Part shown: piece after piece, positions 17,919 to 26,565 of the stretch | Layout of the letters: every line of letters begins with the position of its first letter | Position numbering within the stretch: the first letter of the stretch is position 1 | Source: Spirochaetia bacterium UBA6919 | GTDB lineage: Bacteria > Spirochaetota > UBA6919 | DNA: 64,000 nt | Direction of reading: 5' to 3' | NCBI GenBank assembly: GCA_002450905.1 | Contig: DKAT01000049.1 | Coordinates: 1 to 64,000 of the forward strand | Made by a program: the position numbers and the translations under genes | Notes under the pieces: model-generated | What the model saw: only the letters and a program-made list of their open reading frames with translations | The model's database searches: none | Told to the model about the DNA's origin: nothing

Positions 17919-19437
17919 TACCTGGTGGTTTTGATGTGATGTCATAAACAACCCTATTCACACCACGAACCTCATTGATAATGCGACTGGATATTTTAGC
18001 CAATACCTCATAGGGGAAGGGGTACCAATCAGCAGTCATACCATCTGTACTGTTGACAGCCCGAAGTGCTAAAACATCTTCATAAGTCCTGTCATCTCCC
18101 ATGACGCCAACTGTTTTAACAGGTAACAGGACTACGAATGCCTGCCAAATATCGTTATAAAGATTTGCTTTATTAATTTCTTCTATCGCAATAGCATCTG
18201 CATGTCTGAGGGTATCCAGTTTCTCTTCTGTAATTTCACCAAGGATACGAATAGCTAATCCAGGTCCAGGGAATGGATGTCTGTGGATCATCTGGTCTGG
18301 TAATCCCAGTTCTTTTCCGAGTTCACGGACTTCATCCTTAAATAATTCTTTGAGTGGCTCTATAAGATTTAAATTCATTTTCTCGGGTAGACCACCGACA
18401 TTGTGATGTGACTTAATTTTTGCAGATGGATTTGTAAGGGACTGGCTTTCAATGATATCAGGATATAATGTTCCCTGTGCAAGGAAGTGAACTTCACCTA
18501 ATTGTTTGGCTTCTTCATCAAAGACAGCTATAAATTCATGTCCAATAATTTTTCTCTTTCTCTCTGGATCAGTTACACCTTTTAATTTATCAAGAAATTG
18601 TTTCTGTGCATGAACTACATCTAAATTTATATGATAATTTCCTCTGAATAGATTTATGACATTCTCTTCTTCGTTAAGTCGCAGTAACCCATTATTAACA
18701 AAAATGCATGTCAGTTGTTCCCCTATAGCCTTATGCAGGAGTACAGCTGTAACGGCTGAATCAACACCACCACTTAATGCACAGATGACTTTCTTATTTT
18801 GCACCTTTGTCTGAATATCTTTTATGGCTTGCTCAACAAAAGAACCCATGGTCCATGAGCCATGAACCTTACAAATATTAAACAAAAAATTAGATATTAT
18901 AGTTTTACCAAATTGAGTATGAGCTACTTCAGGATGGAATTGGACTCCATAAATATGATTTTTTTGGATTGCGGCATATTTCGTATCACTCGTTTCACAT
19001 ATACCAGAAAAGCCCTCAGGTAATATTTCTACACTATCACCATGACTCATCCATACTACTGAAGCACTTTTAACATCATGAAATAATTTATTTTCTTTAG
19101 GTATTGTAATTTCTGCTTTCCCATATTCCCGTTTAATTGCCTTATGAACCTTTCCACCAAGCTCATTAGCTATAAAATGCATACCATAACAGATTCCAAG
19201 GACAGGTATTCCCAAATTCAATAGACCAGGTGATGCTTTGTATGGATTATCATCATAAATACTTTTAGGACCTCCAGAAAGAATTATGCCTTTGACATTC
19301 CGCTTCTGAAGTTCATCAGGAGATATACGATAGGATAATATTTCGCAATATACATGGAATTCACGTACTTTTCTTGCAATCAATTGAGTGTATTGCGATC
19401 CAAAATCTAATATGGCTATGATTTCATTGTGGGTCAT
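17902..19437 (-). CDS. guaA: GMP synthase (glutamine-hydrolysing)
   Basis: It converts XMP to GMP using glutamine and ATP. The 511-residue protein has the class I amidotransferase domain (nucleophile Cys in GICYGMHFI, His/Glu in GVQFHPEVAH), the ATP-pyrophosphatase P-loop ALSGGVDSAV and the C-terminal dimer domain ending in SKPPGTIEWE. All active-site motifs are intact and the length is standard. Its ATG overlaps the guaB3 stop by one base, so the two last steps of GMP synthesis are translationally coupled. Confidence 0.97.
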   Translation of the reverse strand: MTHNEIIAILDFGSQYTQLIARKVREFHVYCEILSYRISPDELQKRNVKGIILSGGPKSIYDDNPYKASPGLLNLGIPVLGICYGMHFIANELGGKVHKAIKREYGKAEITIPKENKLFHDVKSASVVWMSHGDSVEILPEGFSGICETSDTKYAAIQKNHIYGVQFHPEVAHTQFGKTIISNFLFNICKVHGSWTMGSFVEQAIKDIQTKVQNKKVICALSGGVDSAVTAVLLHKAIGEQLTCIFVNNGLLRLNEEENVINLFRGNYHINLDVVHAQKQFLDKLKGVTDPERKRKIIGHEFIAVFDEEAKQLGEVHFLAQGTLYPDIIESQSLTNPSAKIKSHHNVGGLPEKMNLNLIEPLKELFKDEVRELGKELGLPDQMIHRHPFPGPGLAIRILGEITEEKLDTLRHADAIAIEEINKANLYNDIWQAFVVLLPVKTVGVMGDDRTYEDVLALRAVNSTDGMTADWYPFPYEVLAKISSRIINEVRGVNRVVYDITSKPPGTIEWE

Positions 19438-20597
19438 TATTTACCCATACCAACACTTTGTGCTCTTTGGAACGCCTTTCCTTCAGTACGAATACTTGGA
19501 GCAACAATCATTTCGCACATTTGCATTTCCCGAATATCTGTTGCACCACAATTTCCCATAGAGTTTTTAAGAGCTCCCACAAGATTCTGGCTTCCATCAT
19601 CATATCGTGCTGGTCCTAGTAATATTTCTTTTAGAGTCCCCATCACACCAACATGAATACGTGTCCCACGCGGAAGCAGTATACTTGGAGTTGCCATCCC
19701 CCAATGATAACCCTTTCCTGGTGCCTCTTCAGATTTAGCAAAGGCTGATCCTATCATAACAGCATCAGCACCTGATGCAATAGCTTTACATAAATCTCCA
19801 CCACCACGCATACCACCATCTGTTATTACTGATATATATTTTCCAGTCTTCTTATAATAAAAATCCCTTGCTGCTGCTGCATCGACTGTTGCTGTAATTT
19901 GAGGGACACCTATTCCCAAGACTTCCCGAGTAGTGCATGCAGCTCCAGGTCCTACACCAATTAAGATCGAATCGATACCTGTTTCCATTAGCTCAAGGGT
20001 AGCTTCATAACTTACAGTATTTCCGACGATGATTGGAATATTCATCTCTTTGCAAAACTTTTTAAAATCCAAGGACTTATATTGACTTGAGATATGTCGA
20101 ACAGTTGTAACAGTGGATTGAACCACGAAAATATCTACTCCTGCGTCTTTTGCTATTTTAGAATATTTATCGGCATTTGGAGGTGTTGCTGAGACAGCCG
20201 CTTTAACACCAGCTTCCTTAATTTCACGAATACGTTTTGTTATTAATTTCTCTTTGACGGGTTCTTTGTATATTTCTTGTAATATATTGGTTACAGTCTC
20301 TTTAGGAGCTTCAACTATACGATTCAGGTGTTCTTCAGGATATTCGAATTTAGTTTGCAAGCCTTCGAGATTAAGAACTGCAAGTCCACCCAGCTTTCCC
20401 ATTTCTATAGCAAAGCGAGTATCGACAACACCATCCATTGCAGATGCAATGATAGGTATTTCAAACGTATGCCCTCCTACTTTCCAGGTTACATCAACAT
20501 CATTCGGATCAATGGTCACCTGTCCTGGTACCAGTGCCACATCATCAAATCCATAGGTATAACGTGCTTTTCTACCTCTTCCAATCCAAATACCCAT
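19437..20597 (-). CDS. guaB3: GuaB3-family IMP dehydrogenase-related protein
   Basis: A 386-residue TIM-barrel protein without the CBS (Bateman) insert of classical GuaB. It has the IMPDH catalytic-Cys loop GVGPGAACTTREVLG, ITDGGMRGGGDLCKAIASG for phosphate binding, and a GuaB3-type N-terminus (GRGRKARYTYGFDDVALVPG). It is coupled to guaA, so it most likely supplies XMP to GMP synthase. GuaB3 proteins are known mainly from actinobacteria and cyanobacteria, and I cannot tell whether this genome also has a standard guaB. Confidence 0.9.
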   Translation of the reverse strand: MGIWIGRGRKARYTYGFDDVALVPGQVTIDPNDVDVTWKVGGHTFEIPIIASAMDGVVDTRFAIEMGKLGGLAVLNLEGLQTKFEYPEEHLNRIVEAPKETVTNILQEIYKEPVKEKLITKRIREIKEAGVKAAVSATPPNADKYSKIAKDAGVDIFVVQSTVTTVRHISSQYKSLDFKKFCKEMNIPIIVGNTVSYEATLELMETGIDSILIGVGPGAACTTREVLGIGVPQITATVDAAAARDFYYKKTGKYISVITDGGMRGGGDLCKAIASGADAVMIGSAFAKSEEAPGKGYHWGMATPSILLPRGTRIHVGVMGTLKEILLGPARYDDGSQNLVGALKNSMGNCGATDIREMQMCEMIVAPSIRTEGKAFQRAQSVGMGK

Positions 20598-20941
20598 TTA
20601 TAAAACTCCTTAATCAGTGATTATTTTTTATATTGGTATGAGTATAAAATACAAAATTAACAATTTTTCGATAAAATGAAATTGTTATATATGATAATAT
20701 AATATATTTCCGATGATTTGATCACATGATTTTTAATATTTTTTGTAAATCTTCTTTAAAGAACAAGTTAATAATAATTTATATAAAACAAAAAATATTA
20801 ATTTTATTTTATTAGTAAATGGAATGGTTTCAATTATTTATTTACTATGATAATCTAACTTAAGAAAAATTATGATTAACTTAATATAGTTAGGTGTTCA
20901 TATAATGGTAATCACCAGGAAATTAATTTCGAGAGGTGTTT
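20598..20941. other. Intergenic region between divergent guaB3 and patatin-ferredoxin genes
   Basis: 344 bases, very AT-rich, with no convincing ORF. It must hold both promoters. A weak AT-only inverted repeat AACAATTT/AAATTGTT (20659-20666 and 20679-20686) lies in the guaB3 leader. I saw no purine-riboswitch core. Confidence 0.5.
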
Positions 20942-22051
20942 ATGAAAAATATTGCATTAGTACTCGGTGGTGGTGGAATGAGGGGAATGAGCCACATTGG
21001 GGTATTAAAAGCTTTACAGAAGAGGAAAATAAAAATAAGTCAATATATAGGATGCAGCATAGGTGCACTTATCAGTAGTTTTGCAGCAAGTGGAATTCCT
21101 CCCAAGATGATTGAGAAGTTTGCTAAAAGACTGACTAAAGAAGATATCCTTGATTTTCATTGCTTTGACATTTTAAGACGTCGGTTAAAAGTCGGTTGGA
21201 TTTATCGTGGAGAAAGATTATTAGAGTACCTTAAAAAAAATTTACCTGTTCATACCTTTGATGAATTGACTACCCCACTCTATATTAATTCAATTAATCT
21301 GAATTCTGGGAACCTTATTTATTGGGGCTTGCCATCATTCAGAGATGTAACACTTGCAGAAGCTGTGTACTCATCCTGTGCATATCCTATAGCATTTAAA
21401 CCAATTAAAATTAAAGATGAATACTATATTGATGCCGGTATCGTTGATAATCTCCCTATCAAAGTGACTAGATTTACTAAACCTGATTTGATCATAGCTG
21501 TCAATCTCAGATACCGAGGCACATTGGAAGGTAAAAAAATTGAAAATCGCGGCGTTATTTCCGTAATTGATCAAGTAAATTCTATGATGGGACAAGTTAT
21601 CTCAGAATATAATTATCAAATTCACCGTGATCTTCATGCCATTTTTATCCATCCTATAGTTAATCAATATAATTTTCTGGATTTTAGCAATATTCAAGCA
21701 TTAATTGATGAGGGTGAAAGAGCTACTTATGAAATTTTAGATAAGCATCCTCTTTTTAGTTCGAAAGATAATGGATTTTCCATCTATGATCTCCTTTTCA
21801 AAACAAAACCTATTTTTAATGTTGATCACAATAAATGTACTGGATGTGGAAATTGTATCATTCAATGCCCTGCCGATCTTTATAAAATAGATAGTCAGAA
21901 AGCTGTATATTTAAAATCTCAGAGAGACAAATGTATTGCGTGTTTAGATTGTATCAAACAATGTCCTTATAAGGCTATTTCATTATCTGAAGAGAAACAA
22001 ACCTTTAGCTTTAGTAATATGCAATACCTTCAAAATATTTTAAGGAAATAA
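20942..22051 (+). CDS. Patatin-like phospholipase fused to a 2[4Fe-4S] ferredoxin domain
   Basis: A 369-residue protein. Residues 1-275 are a patatin-like hydrolase: oxyanion loop GGGGMRG, nucleophile Ser39 in GCSIG, and catalytic Asp164 in DAG, so the Ser-Asp dyad is intact. Residues about 290-350 form a bacterial-type ferredoxin with two CxxCxxCxxxCP clusters (Cys 299/302/305/309 and 331/334/337/341). Patatins cleave acyl groups from lipids; the ferredoxin part should carry electrons or sense redox state. The ATG at 20942 follows a GAGAGG site. It is 4 bases from the Fe-S aldo/keto reductase, so the pair probably forms one redox unit. No signal peptide, so cytoplasmic. Confidence 0.88.
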   Translation: MKNIALVLGGGGMRGMSHIGVLKALQKRKIKISQYIGCSIGALISSFAASGIPPKMIEKFAKRLTKEDILDFHCFDILRRRLKVGWIYRGERLLEYLKKNLPVHTFDELTTPLYINSINLNSGNLIYWGLPSFRDVTLAEAVYSSCAYPIAFKPIKIKDEYYIDAGIVDNLPIKVTRFTKPDLIIAVNLRYRGTLEGKKIENRGVISVIDQVNSMMGQVISEYNYQIHRDLHAIFIHPIVNQYNFLDFSNIQALIDEGERATYEILDKHPLFSSKDNGFSIYDLLFKTKPIFNVDHNKCTGCGNCIIQCPADLYKIDSQKAVYLKSQRDKCIACLDCIKQCPYKAISLSEEKQTFSFSNMQYLQNILRK

Positions 22052-22055
22052 TTAT

Positions 22056-23189
22056 TTGATATATAGAAAGTTTGGGAAGACCGGTAAAATGATTTCCCTC
22101 CTATCCTTTGGAGGAATGAGAATACCTAGAATCACTGTAAAAGCCTCAATAAATGTGATTAAGCGTGCATATGAACTCGGAGTAAACTTCTATGAAACAT
22201 CTCCTGGATATGGTGATTCAGAACATAAAATAGGATTAGCTTTAAAGGAAATTGATCGCTCAAAGGTTTTTATATCCACGAAATCTCACCCGGGTACGGA
22301 TAAAACAGCTTATGAGGTTAGAAAACGGCTTGATGAATCTTTAAAACGGCTTGATCTAGAATATGTTGATTTCTATCAAATCTGGGGTATAAATACAAAA
22401 GAACACTTTGATATAGTATTTAACAAGGATGGATACTTAGATGGGATTCATCAGGCAATGAAAGAAGGATTGATTCAACATATTGGATTTACAACCCATG
22501 CAGAACCTTCTTTGATACTTGATATTTTAAATACAAATGAATTTGAAACCGTCACATTGATTTACCATCTATATCATCAGAAAAATGAAATCCCAATTCA
22601 ACGCGCTCATGAATTAAATATGGGTGTTGCTGTTATAGCCCCCCTTTCAAATGGATTTTTAGCCCATCCGACAGAACAAATGATTGATGATTTCATGCCC
22701 TATAACGTAAGAGAATATTCACTCCATTGGTTAGCAAATGATCCAAGAATTACAACAATAATTTCAGGGATGAAAACCTTTAAGGAACTGGAAGAGAATT
22801 ATCAATCGATTGTATCTTTCAATTCATTCAGTAAACTACAAATTAAGAAAGCCTTAGATGTCCATACCAAATTAAGATTACGAATAGGCAATCAGTATTG
22901 TCCAGAGTGCAGAGAATGTTTACCTTGTCCTATGAATATCAATATCCCTGAATTAATGAGGATTAACAATATATGGAAAGCTTATCACGCTGAATACTAT
23001 TGCAAAGATCGGTATAAATTTATGGGAAATGGTGGATCATGGTATCCTGGTGTAAAAGCTAATCATTGTAATGATTGTGGAGAATGTGAACCAAGATGTT
23101 CTGAGAATCTAAAAATTGTTTCAATCATAAAATTACTCCATATAGATCTGTACACAGGTGATCGGTCTACAATTAGTAATCATACATAA
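22056..23189 (+). CDS. Aldo/keto reductase with C-terminal [4Fe-4S] domain
   Basis: A 377-residue protein. The N-terminal two thirds are an aldo/keto-reductase barrel (RKFGKTGKMISLLSFGGMR) and the C-terminus has two cysteine groups (CPECRECLPCP and CNDCGECEPRC) for Fe-S clusters. The catalytic tetrad is altered: Glu47 in place of Asp, Tyr52 and Lys76 kept, and Trp110 in place of His. The start is TTG at 22056, supported by AAGGA 9 bases upstream and by the family N-terminus. It is co-transcribed with the patatin-ferredoxin gene. Substrate unknown. Confidence 0.87.
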   Translation: MIYRKFGKTGKMISLLSFGGMRIPRITVKASINVIKRAYELGVNFYETSPGYGDSEHKIGLALKEIDRSKVFISTKSHPGTDKTAYEVRKRLDESLKRLDLEYVDFYQIWGINTKEHFDIVFNKDGYLDGIHQAMKEGLIQHIGFTTHAEPSLILDILNTNEFETVTLIYHLYHQKNEIPIQRAHELNMGVAVIAPLSNGFLAHPTEQMIDDFMPYNVREYSLHWLANDPRITTIISGMKTFKELEENYQSIVSFNSFSKLQIKKALDVHTKLRLRIGNQYCPECRECLPCPMNINIPELMRINNIWKAYHAEYYCKDRYKFMGNGGSWYPGVKANHCNDCGECEPRCSENLKIVSIIKLLHIDLYTGDRSTISNHT

Positions 23190-23602
23190 CATAAAATACA
23201 TTATTAATAAAGTAAAATCAACTGACAAAGTAAATCACTTAACCAGCTCATCAAGGATATATAACATATATTATTTATTGGATCTATCCCGGCAGTCTTC
23301 TTAAATTGAAATCCAAATTGTCAAATTATTCTTAAACTTTCTGAGTTATATCAAATATGATGATAAATGTGGAGACGAAACACAATCGGAATCAAAATTT
23401 TCAGTTCCGATGCTGTTACATCTTATTGCCTTAATGACATATATTTAAAATTTGTGTATTAATAATGGAGTGATTTTAATTCAAATTATCATAGATTCAT
23501 TTGGTTATGAAAATAAATATAGACTACTTATTGGTACAAGTTATTAAACTATAATGCATTTGATCATGATATCGAAATTAAAATCGTACAACAATTGAAT
23601 AT
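23190..23602. other. Convergent intergenic region with no gene found
   Basis: 413 bases between the aldo/keto reductase (+) and the histidine kinase (-). No ORF of convincing length or composition was seen on either strand. A weak 7-bp inverted repeat (ATCGGAA at 23385-23391, TTCCGAT at 23405-23411) is the only structure noted. Confidence 0.5.
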
Positions 23603-24949
23603 TTAATAAGTATTCATATACTTAGGAAAATGTAAACAAACAGTTATACCATTCGAATCATTATTGCTTATATCGATTGCTCCCCCATGTTCCTTCATGA
23701 TCTTAAGACAAATACTCATACCAAGACCATATCCACCAGTTTTTTTAGAGCGGGATTTATCAACCCGATAGAATGGTTCAAAAATATAGGGGAGGTCATT
23801 CTGAGGAATTCCCTGTCCATAATCTTTTATAAATACTTTTAAATTATTATCGTCATTTTGCAGGGATATCTCAATGGGATCTGATTGATGTGAAGAGTAT
23901 CTTAAAGCGTTGTCTAATATGTTTTTGAACACTGTGATGATCCGATCTCTGTCCAGTGATAGATATAATGAAGCTTCTGAGGTCTGGAGTATAATTCCTG
24001 GGGGATTATTATTCATGTTGCTTATGACTTCTTGAATAATTTGTATAATATTCTGTGATTGAAGATTTAATTGTCCATATTGGCTGTTTAATCGTTCAGT
24101 TTCAATGATTTCTGTGACCATTTTTTCCATCTCATTGATATCTTCCTTTAAATTCGACTTGATTTTCTGATTGTTTAAAAACTCTAAGGATATTTTCATT
24201 CTTGTAATGGGTGACCTTAATTCGTGACTGACATTCAAGAGGAGTTGTTGTTTTGAGTAGATCATATTTTTAATTTGTTGTGTCATTTTATTGAATGTGA
24301 ATGTTAAGTTTCCCAGTTCATCTTTGCTTGATATTTTTATTTGATGGTCTAAATTACCTGATATGATTTCATTAACTCCTTGATTTATCAATTTGATGGG
24401 TTTCAGGATTCGTTTAATAGTAATATAAACGCCTATTAATATAAGAGATAAAAATAAAATTAGTATGATTATTCTTGTTTGATCTGGTTCAGCACGGTGA
24501 CGGGATAGATTTAGCTGGAAGATGAGGTATCCTTCTTCGGCTGGAACGACTTTAATAAATTGTCTTCTTTTGAAATATGAATTATTGATATTAAAATCCT
24601 TAAAAGTATTAATCTCTTTTAAGGTAAATACATTTTTGGATGTACTCCAAGAATTTGATTTGCTTTCATAACGGATTTGGATAGAGAGTTCTTTAGATTT
24701 TATGAAAGCTTTGTCGAAAGATGGAGGTGATCCCAGATCCCGGATGATATATTGTACATATTGGTTTAGATTTTTTGATAATATTCCAGTTTGAGCAGAT
24801 CGGAAGATTGATCGGAAGAACATGATCACCAGGATGTTGATGAGGATCCCCGCTACGATGATTGATATTAGGAGTTTTAAAAATATTGATTTGCGAAAGG
24901 GTGTTTTGTTGTGAATTAGTGAAGATTTTTTTTTAGTTTGGTCAGTCAA
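23603..24949 (-). CDS. Sensor histidine kinase, Cpx-like
   Basis: About 448 residues: a membrane segment, a periplasmic sensor region (about 45-155), a second membrane segment (about 160-180), a HAMP domain, a HisKA dimer with the phospho-accepting His in NVSHELRSPITRM, and a HATPase domain with N, G1 (DYGQGIP) and G2 (GGYGLGMSI) boxes. I choose the TTG at 24949, which overlaps the regulator's last codons and has GGAG 7 bases upstream; an ORF extension to 25018 lies inside the regulator. Paired with the regulator and a Spy/CpxP-like protein, it probably senses envelope stress. Confidence 0.9.
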   Translation of the reverse strand: MTDQTKKKSSLIHNKTPFRKSIFLKLLISIIVAGILINILVIMFFRSIFRSAQTGILSKNLNQYVQYIIRDLGSPPSFDKAFIKSKELSIQIRYESKSNSWSTSKNVFTLKEINTFKDFNINNSYFKRRQFIKVVPAEEGYLIFQLNLSRHRAEPDQTRIIILILFLSLILIGVYITIKRILKPIKLINQGVNEIISGNLDHQIKISSKDELGNLTFTFNKMTQQIKNMIYSKQQLLLNVSHELRSPITRMKISLEFLNNQKIKSNLKEDINEMEKMVTEIIETERLNSQYGQLNLQSQNIIQIIQEVISNMNNNPPGIILQTSEASLYLSLDRDRIITVFKNILDNALRYSSHQSDPIEISLQNDDNNLKVFIKDYGQGIPQNDLPYIFEPFYRVDKSRSKKTGGYGLGMSICLKIMKEHGGAIDISNNDSNGITVCLHFPKYMNTY

Positions 24950-25631
24950 GAGTATCTCCAATAAATAGATATCCGACACCCCATATTGTTTTGATATATT
25001 TAGGATTTTTGGGATCATCGTTTAATTTCTGACGTAATCGGCTGATTAATATATCGACTGAGCGATTGTATGGATCCCAGTCAATCCCCTTTAGATGATC
25101 TACAATTTGATCGCGGTTTAATACCCTGTTGAGATTCTTTGTGAAAAATAATAAGACCTCATATTCCATAGTGGTTAGATCGATAGGATTATTGTTTAAT
25201 ATGACGAGATGCCTGTTTGTATCAATGGTGAGGGATTTAATTTGAATTTTTTTGGTTAAGATGTAATGATTTTCCCTGCGAAAGATCGATTGTATACGGG
25301 CGACAAGTTCTCTGGGTTCAAAGGGTTTTGGGAGATAATCATCGGCACCCAGTTCAATACCGACAATTCGATCTGTGACATCTCCTCTGGCTGTGAGCAT
25401 GATAATTGGTACGGTTGATATTTCCCGAATCATTTTACAGAGTTCGAATCCATTGATATCGGGGAGCATAACATCGAGGATGATGAGATCGATTTGATTT
25501 GATCTTAATTGATTCAGTCCTTCTTTGGGATGGGTTGTGGATATGACCCGATAGTTAAATCCTGATAGATATTCTGACAGGAGTTGTATAAGTTTTCTGT
25601 CGTCGTCGATAAGCAATATTTGTTTGTTCAT
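24942..25631 (-). CDS. OmpR/PhoB-family response regulator
   Basis: A 229-residue regulator with an N-terminal receiver (acidic pocket LIDDD, phospho-accepting Asp in LIILDVMLPD, Thr in MLTARGD, Lys in LPKPF) and a C-terminal winged helix ending in IKTIWGVGYLF. All receiver residues are intact. It overlaps the kinase gene by several bases and follows the Spy/CpxP-like gene by 46 bases; by analogy with Cpx it may activate that gene. Confidence 0.93.
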   Translation of the reverse strand: MNKQILLIDDDRKLIQLLSEYLSGFNYRVISTTHPKEGLNQLRSNQIDLIILDVMLPDINGFELCKMIREISTVPIIMLTARGDVTDRIVGIELGADDYLPKPFEPRELVARIQSIFRRENHYILTKKIQIKSLTIDTNRHLVILNNNPIDLTTMEYEVLLFFTKNLNRVLNRDQIVDHLKGIDWDPYNRSVDILISRLRQKLNDDPKNPKYIKTIWGVGYLFIGDTLD

Positions 25632-25677
25632 AGAGACTCTGAATCCCCCTGTAGAAAATCCACAGGAGGAATATAAT

Positions 25678-26184
25678 TTATTTTTTTGAGTGTCTGTTGA
25701 GTTTCTTTTCGAGGAAGTTGTATAATTTTTGTTTTTGCTCAGGCTTCAAGACTTTATGGAACTCATGAGCTTTGTCTATAAGGAATATACGGAATTTTTT
25801 AATCTTTTTTTGCTGTGAGTTTATAAGTTTGTTTAATTTTTCTTTGTCTAACTCATCTTCTTTGACTTGTGAGAGGAGTTCTTTGAAGATTAATTTTCGT
25901 GTTCCTCTCATTTCCCTGGATTTCTGGACGATTTCATTTTTTATTTTGTCTAAAACTTTTTTCTGGTTATCATCGAGTTCTAATTTTTTTGTAATTTTCT
26001 TGGAAATCCACTCAGCCCTTTTTTCAATGGGAGCATGGTGATATTTACGATGCTGGTGCCCAGAACAAGTCCCGATGGATATTAGCACACCAACTACAAG
26101 TAGGATGGATGATATCCATAGGATATTTTTTTTAGAAAAAGATTTTTTTGATGATATTTTGTTTGAATTTTGATTTTCAATCAT
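25678..26184 (-). CDS. Spy/CpxP-like periplasmic protein (LTxxQ family)
   Basis: A 168-residue protein with one N-terminal membrane segment (about 24-42) and a charged helical periplasmic part containing two LTxxQ-like motifs (LDDNQKKVL and LKPEQKQKL), the hallmark of the Spy/CpxP family. CpxP holds the CpxA kinase inactive and Spy acts as a chaperone. A His-rich patch (GHQHRKYHH) after the membrane segment could bind metal. It is first in the cpxP-R-A-like operon. Confidence 0.8.
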   Translation of the reverse strand: MIENQNSNKISSKKSFSKKNILWISSILLVVGVLISIGTCSGHQHRKYHHAPIEKRAEWISKKITKKLELDDNQKKVLDKIKNEIVQKSREMRGTRKLIFKELLSQVKEDELDKEKLNKLINSQQKKIKKFRIFLIDKAHEFHKVLKPEQKQKLYNFLEKKLNRHSKK

Positions 26185-26294
26185 TTGAAACTCCTTAATT
26201 TTGATAATATTGAATGTAACATAGAAATGTGTTGGATTCTTTGCTCAGTTGTAACAAATTGTAACATGATATTATTTTGTAAGGGATCTAATTT

Positions 26295-26368
26295 TAGCGG
26301 CGCAGGGATTCGAACCCCGGACCTGTGGATTATGATTCCATCGCTCTAACCAGCTGAGCTACGCCGCC
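26295..26368 (-). tRNA. Elongator tRNA-Met (CAU)
   Basis: A 74-nt cloverleaf on the minus strand with acceptor GGCGGCG pairing to CGCCGCT (G1-U72 wobble), D stem GCTC/GAGC, anticodon loop ATCATAA giving CAU, and T arm with TTCGAAT. The 5' half resembles Bacillus elongator tRNA-Met. There is one A-C mismatch at pair 27-43. CCA is not encoded. A lysidine-type tRNA-Ile cannot be fully excluded. Confidence 0.88.
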
Positions 26369-26427
26369 AGAAATGTTTAGACTAAGTGTATGGATGGTTT
26401 TCAACATGGGAATAGATTATAATTTAT

Positions 26428-26501
26428 TAGCGGGGACAGGATTCGAACCTGTGATCTTCGGGTTATGAGCCCGACGAGATAACCAACTTCTCCACCCCGC
26501 G
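26428..26501 (-). tRNA. Initiator tRNA-fMet (CAU)
   Basis: A 74-nt cloverleaf on the minus strand. It shows initiator features: three G-C pairs in the anticodon stem (CGGG-CTCATAA-CCCG), an A11-U24 pair in the D stem, and an unpaired first position (C1 opposite U72 instead of the usual A72). CCA is not encoded. It lies 59 bases upstream of the elongator tRNA-Met and is probably co-transcribed. Confidence 0.92.
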
Positions 26502-26565
26502 TCGGTGGTATGAAAAATAATATATTTATCGAATAAGTCAAATTTTCTACTCTATAATATTAATT

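Noticed and set aside
20598..20941. Purine or other riboswitch in the guaB3 leader
   Set aside because: Only an AT-rich weak hairpin was seen; none of the conserved purine-riboswitch core bases are present.
24950..25018. Extension of the histidine kinase into the response regulator
   Set aside because: The extra codons are an off-frame reading of the regulator; the TTG at 24949 has a well-placed GGAG.
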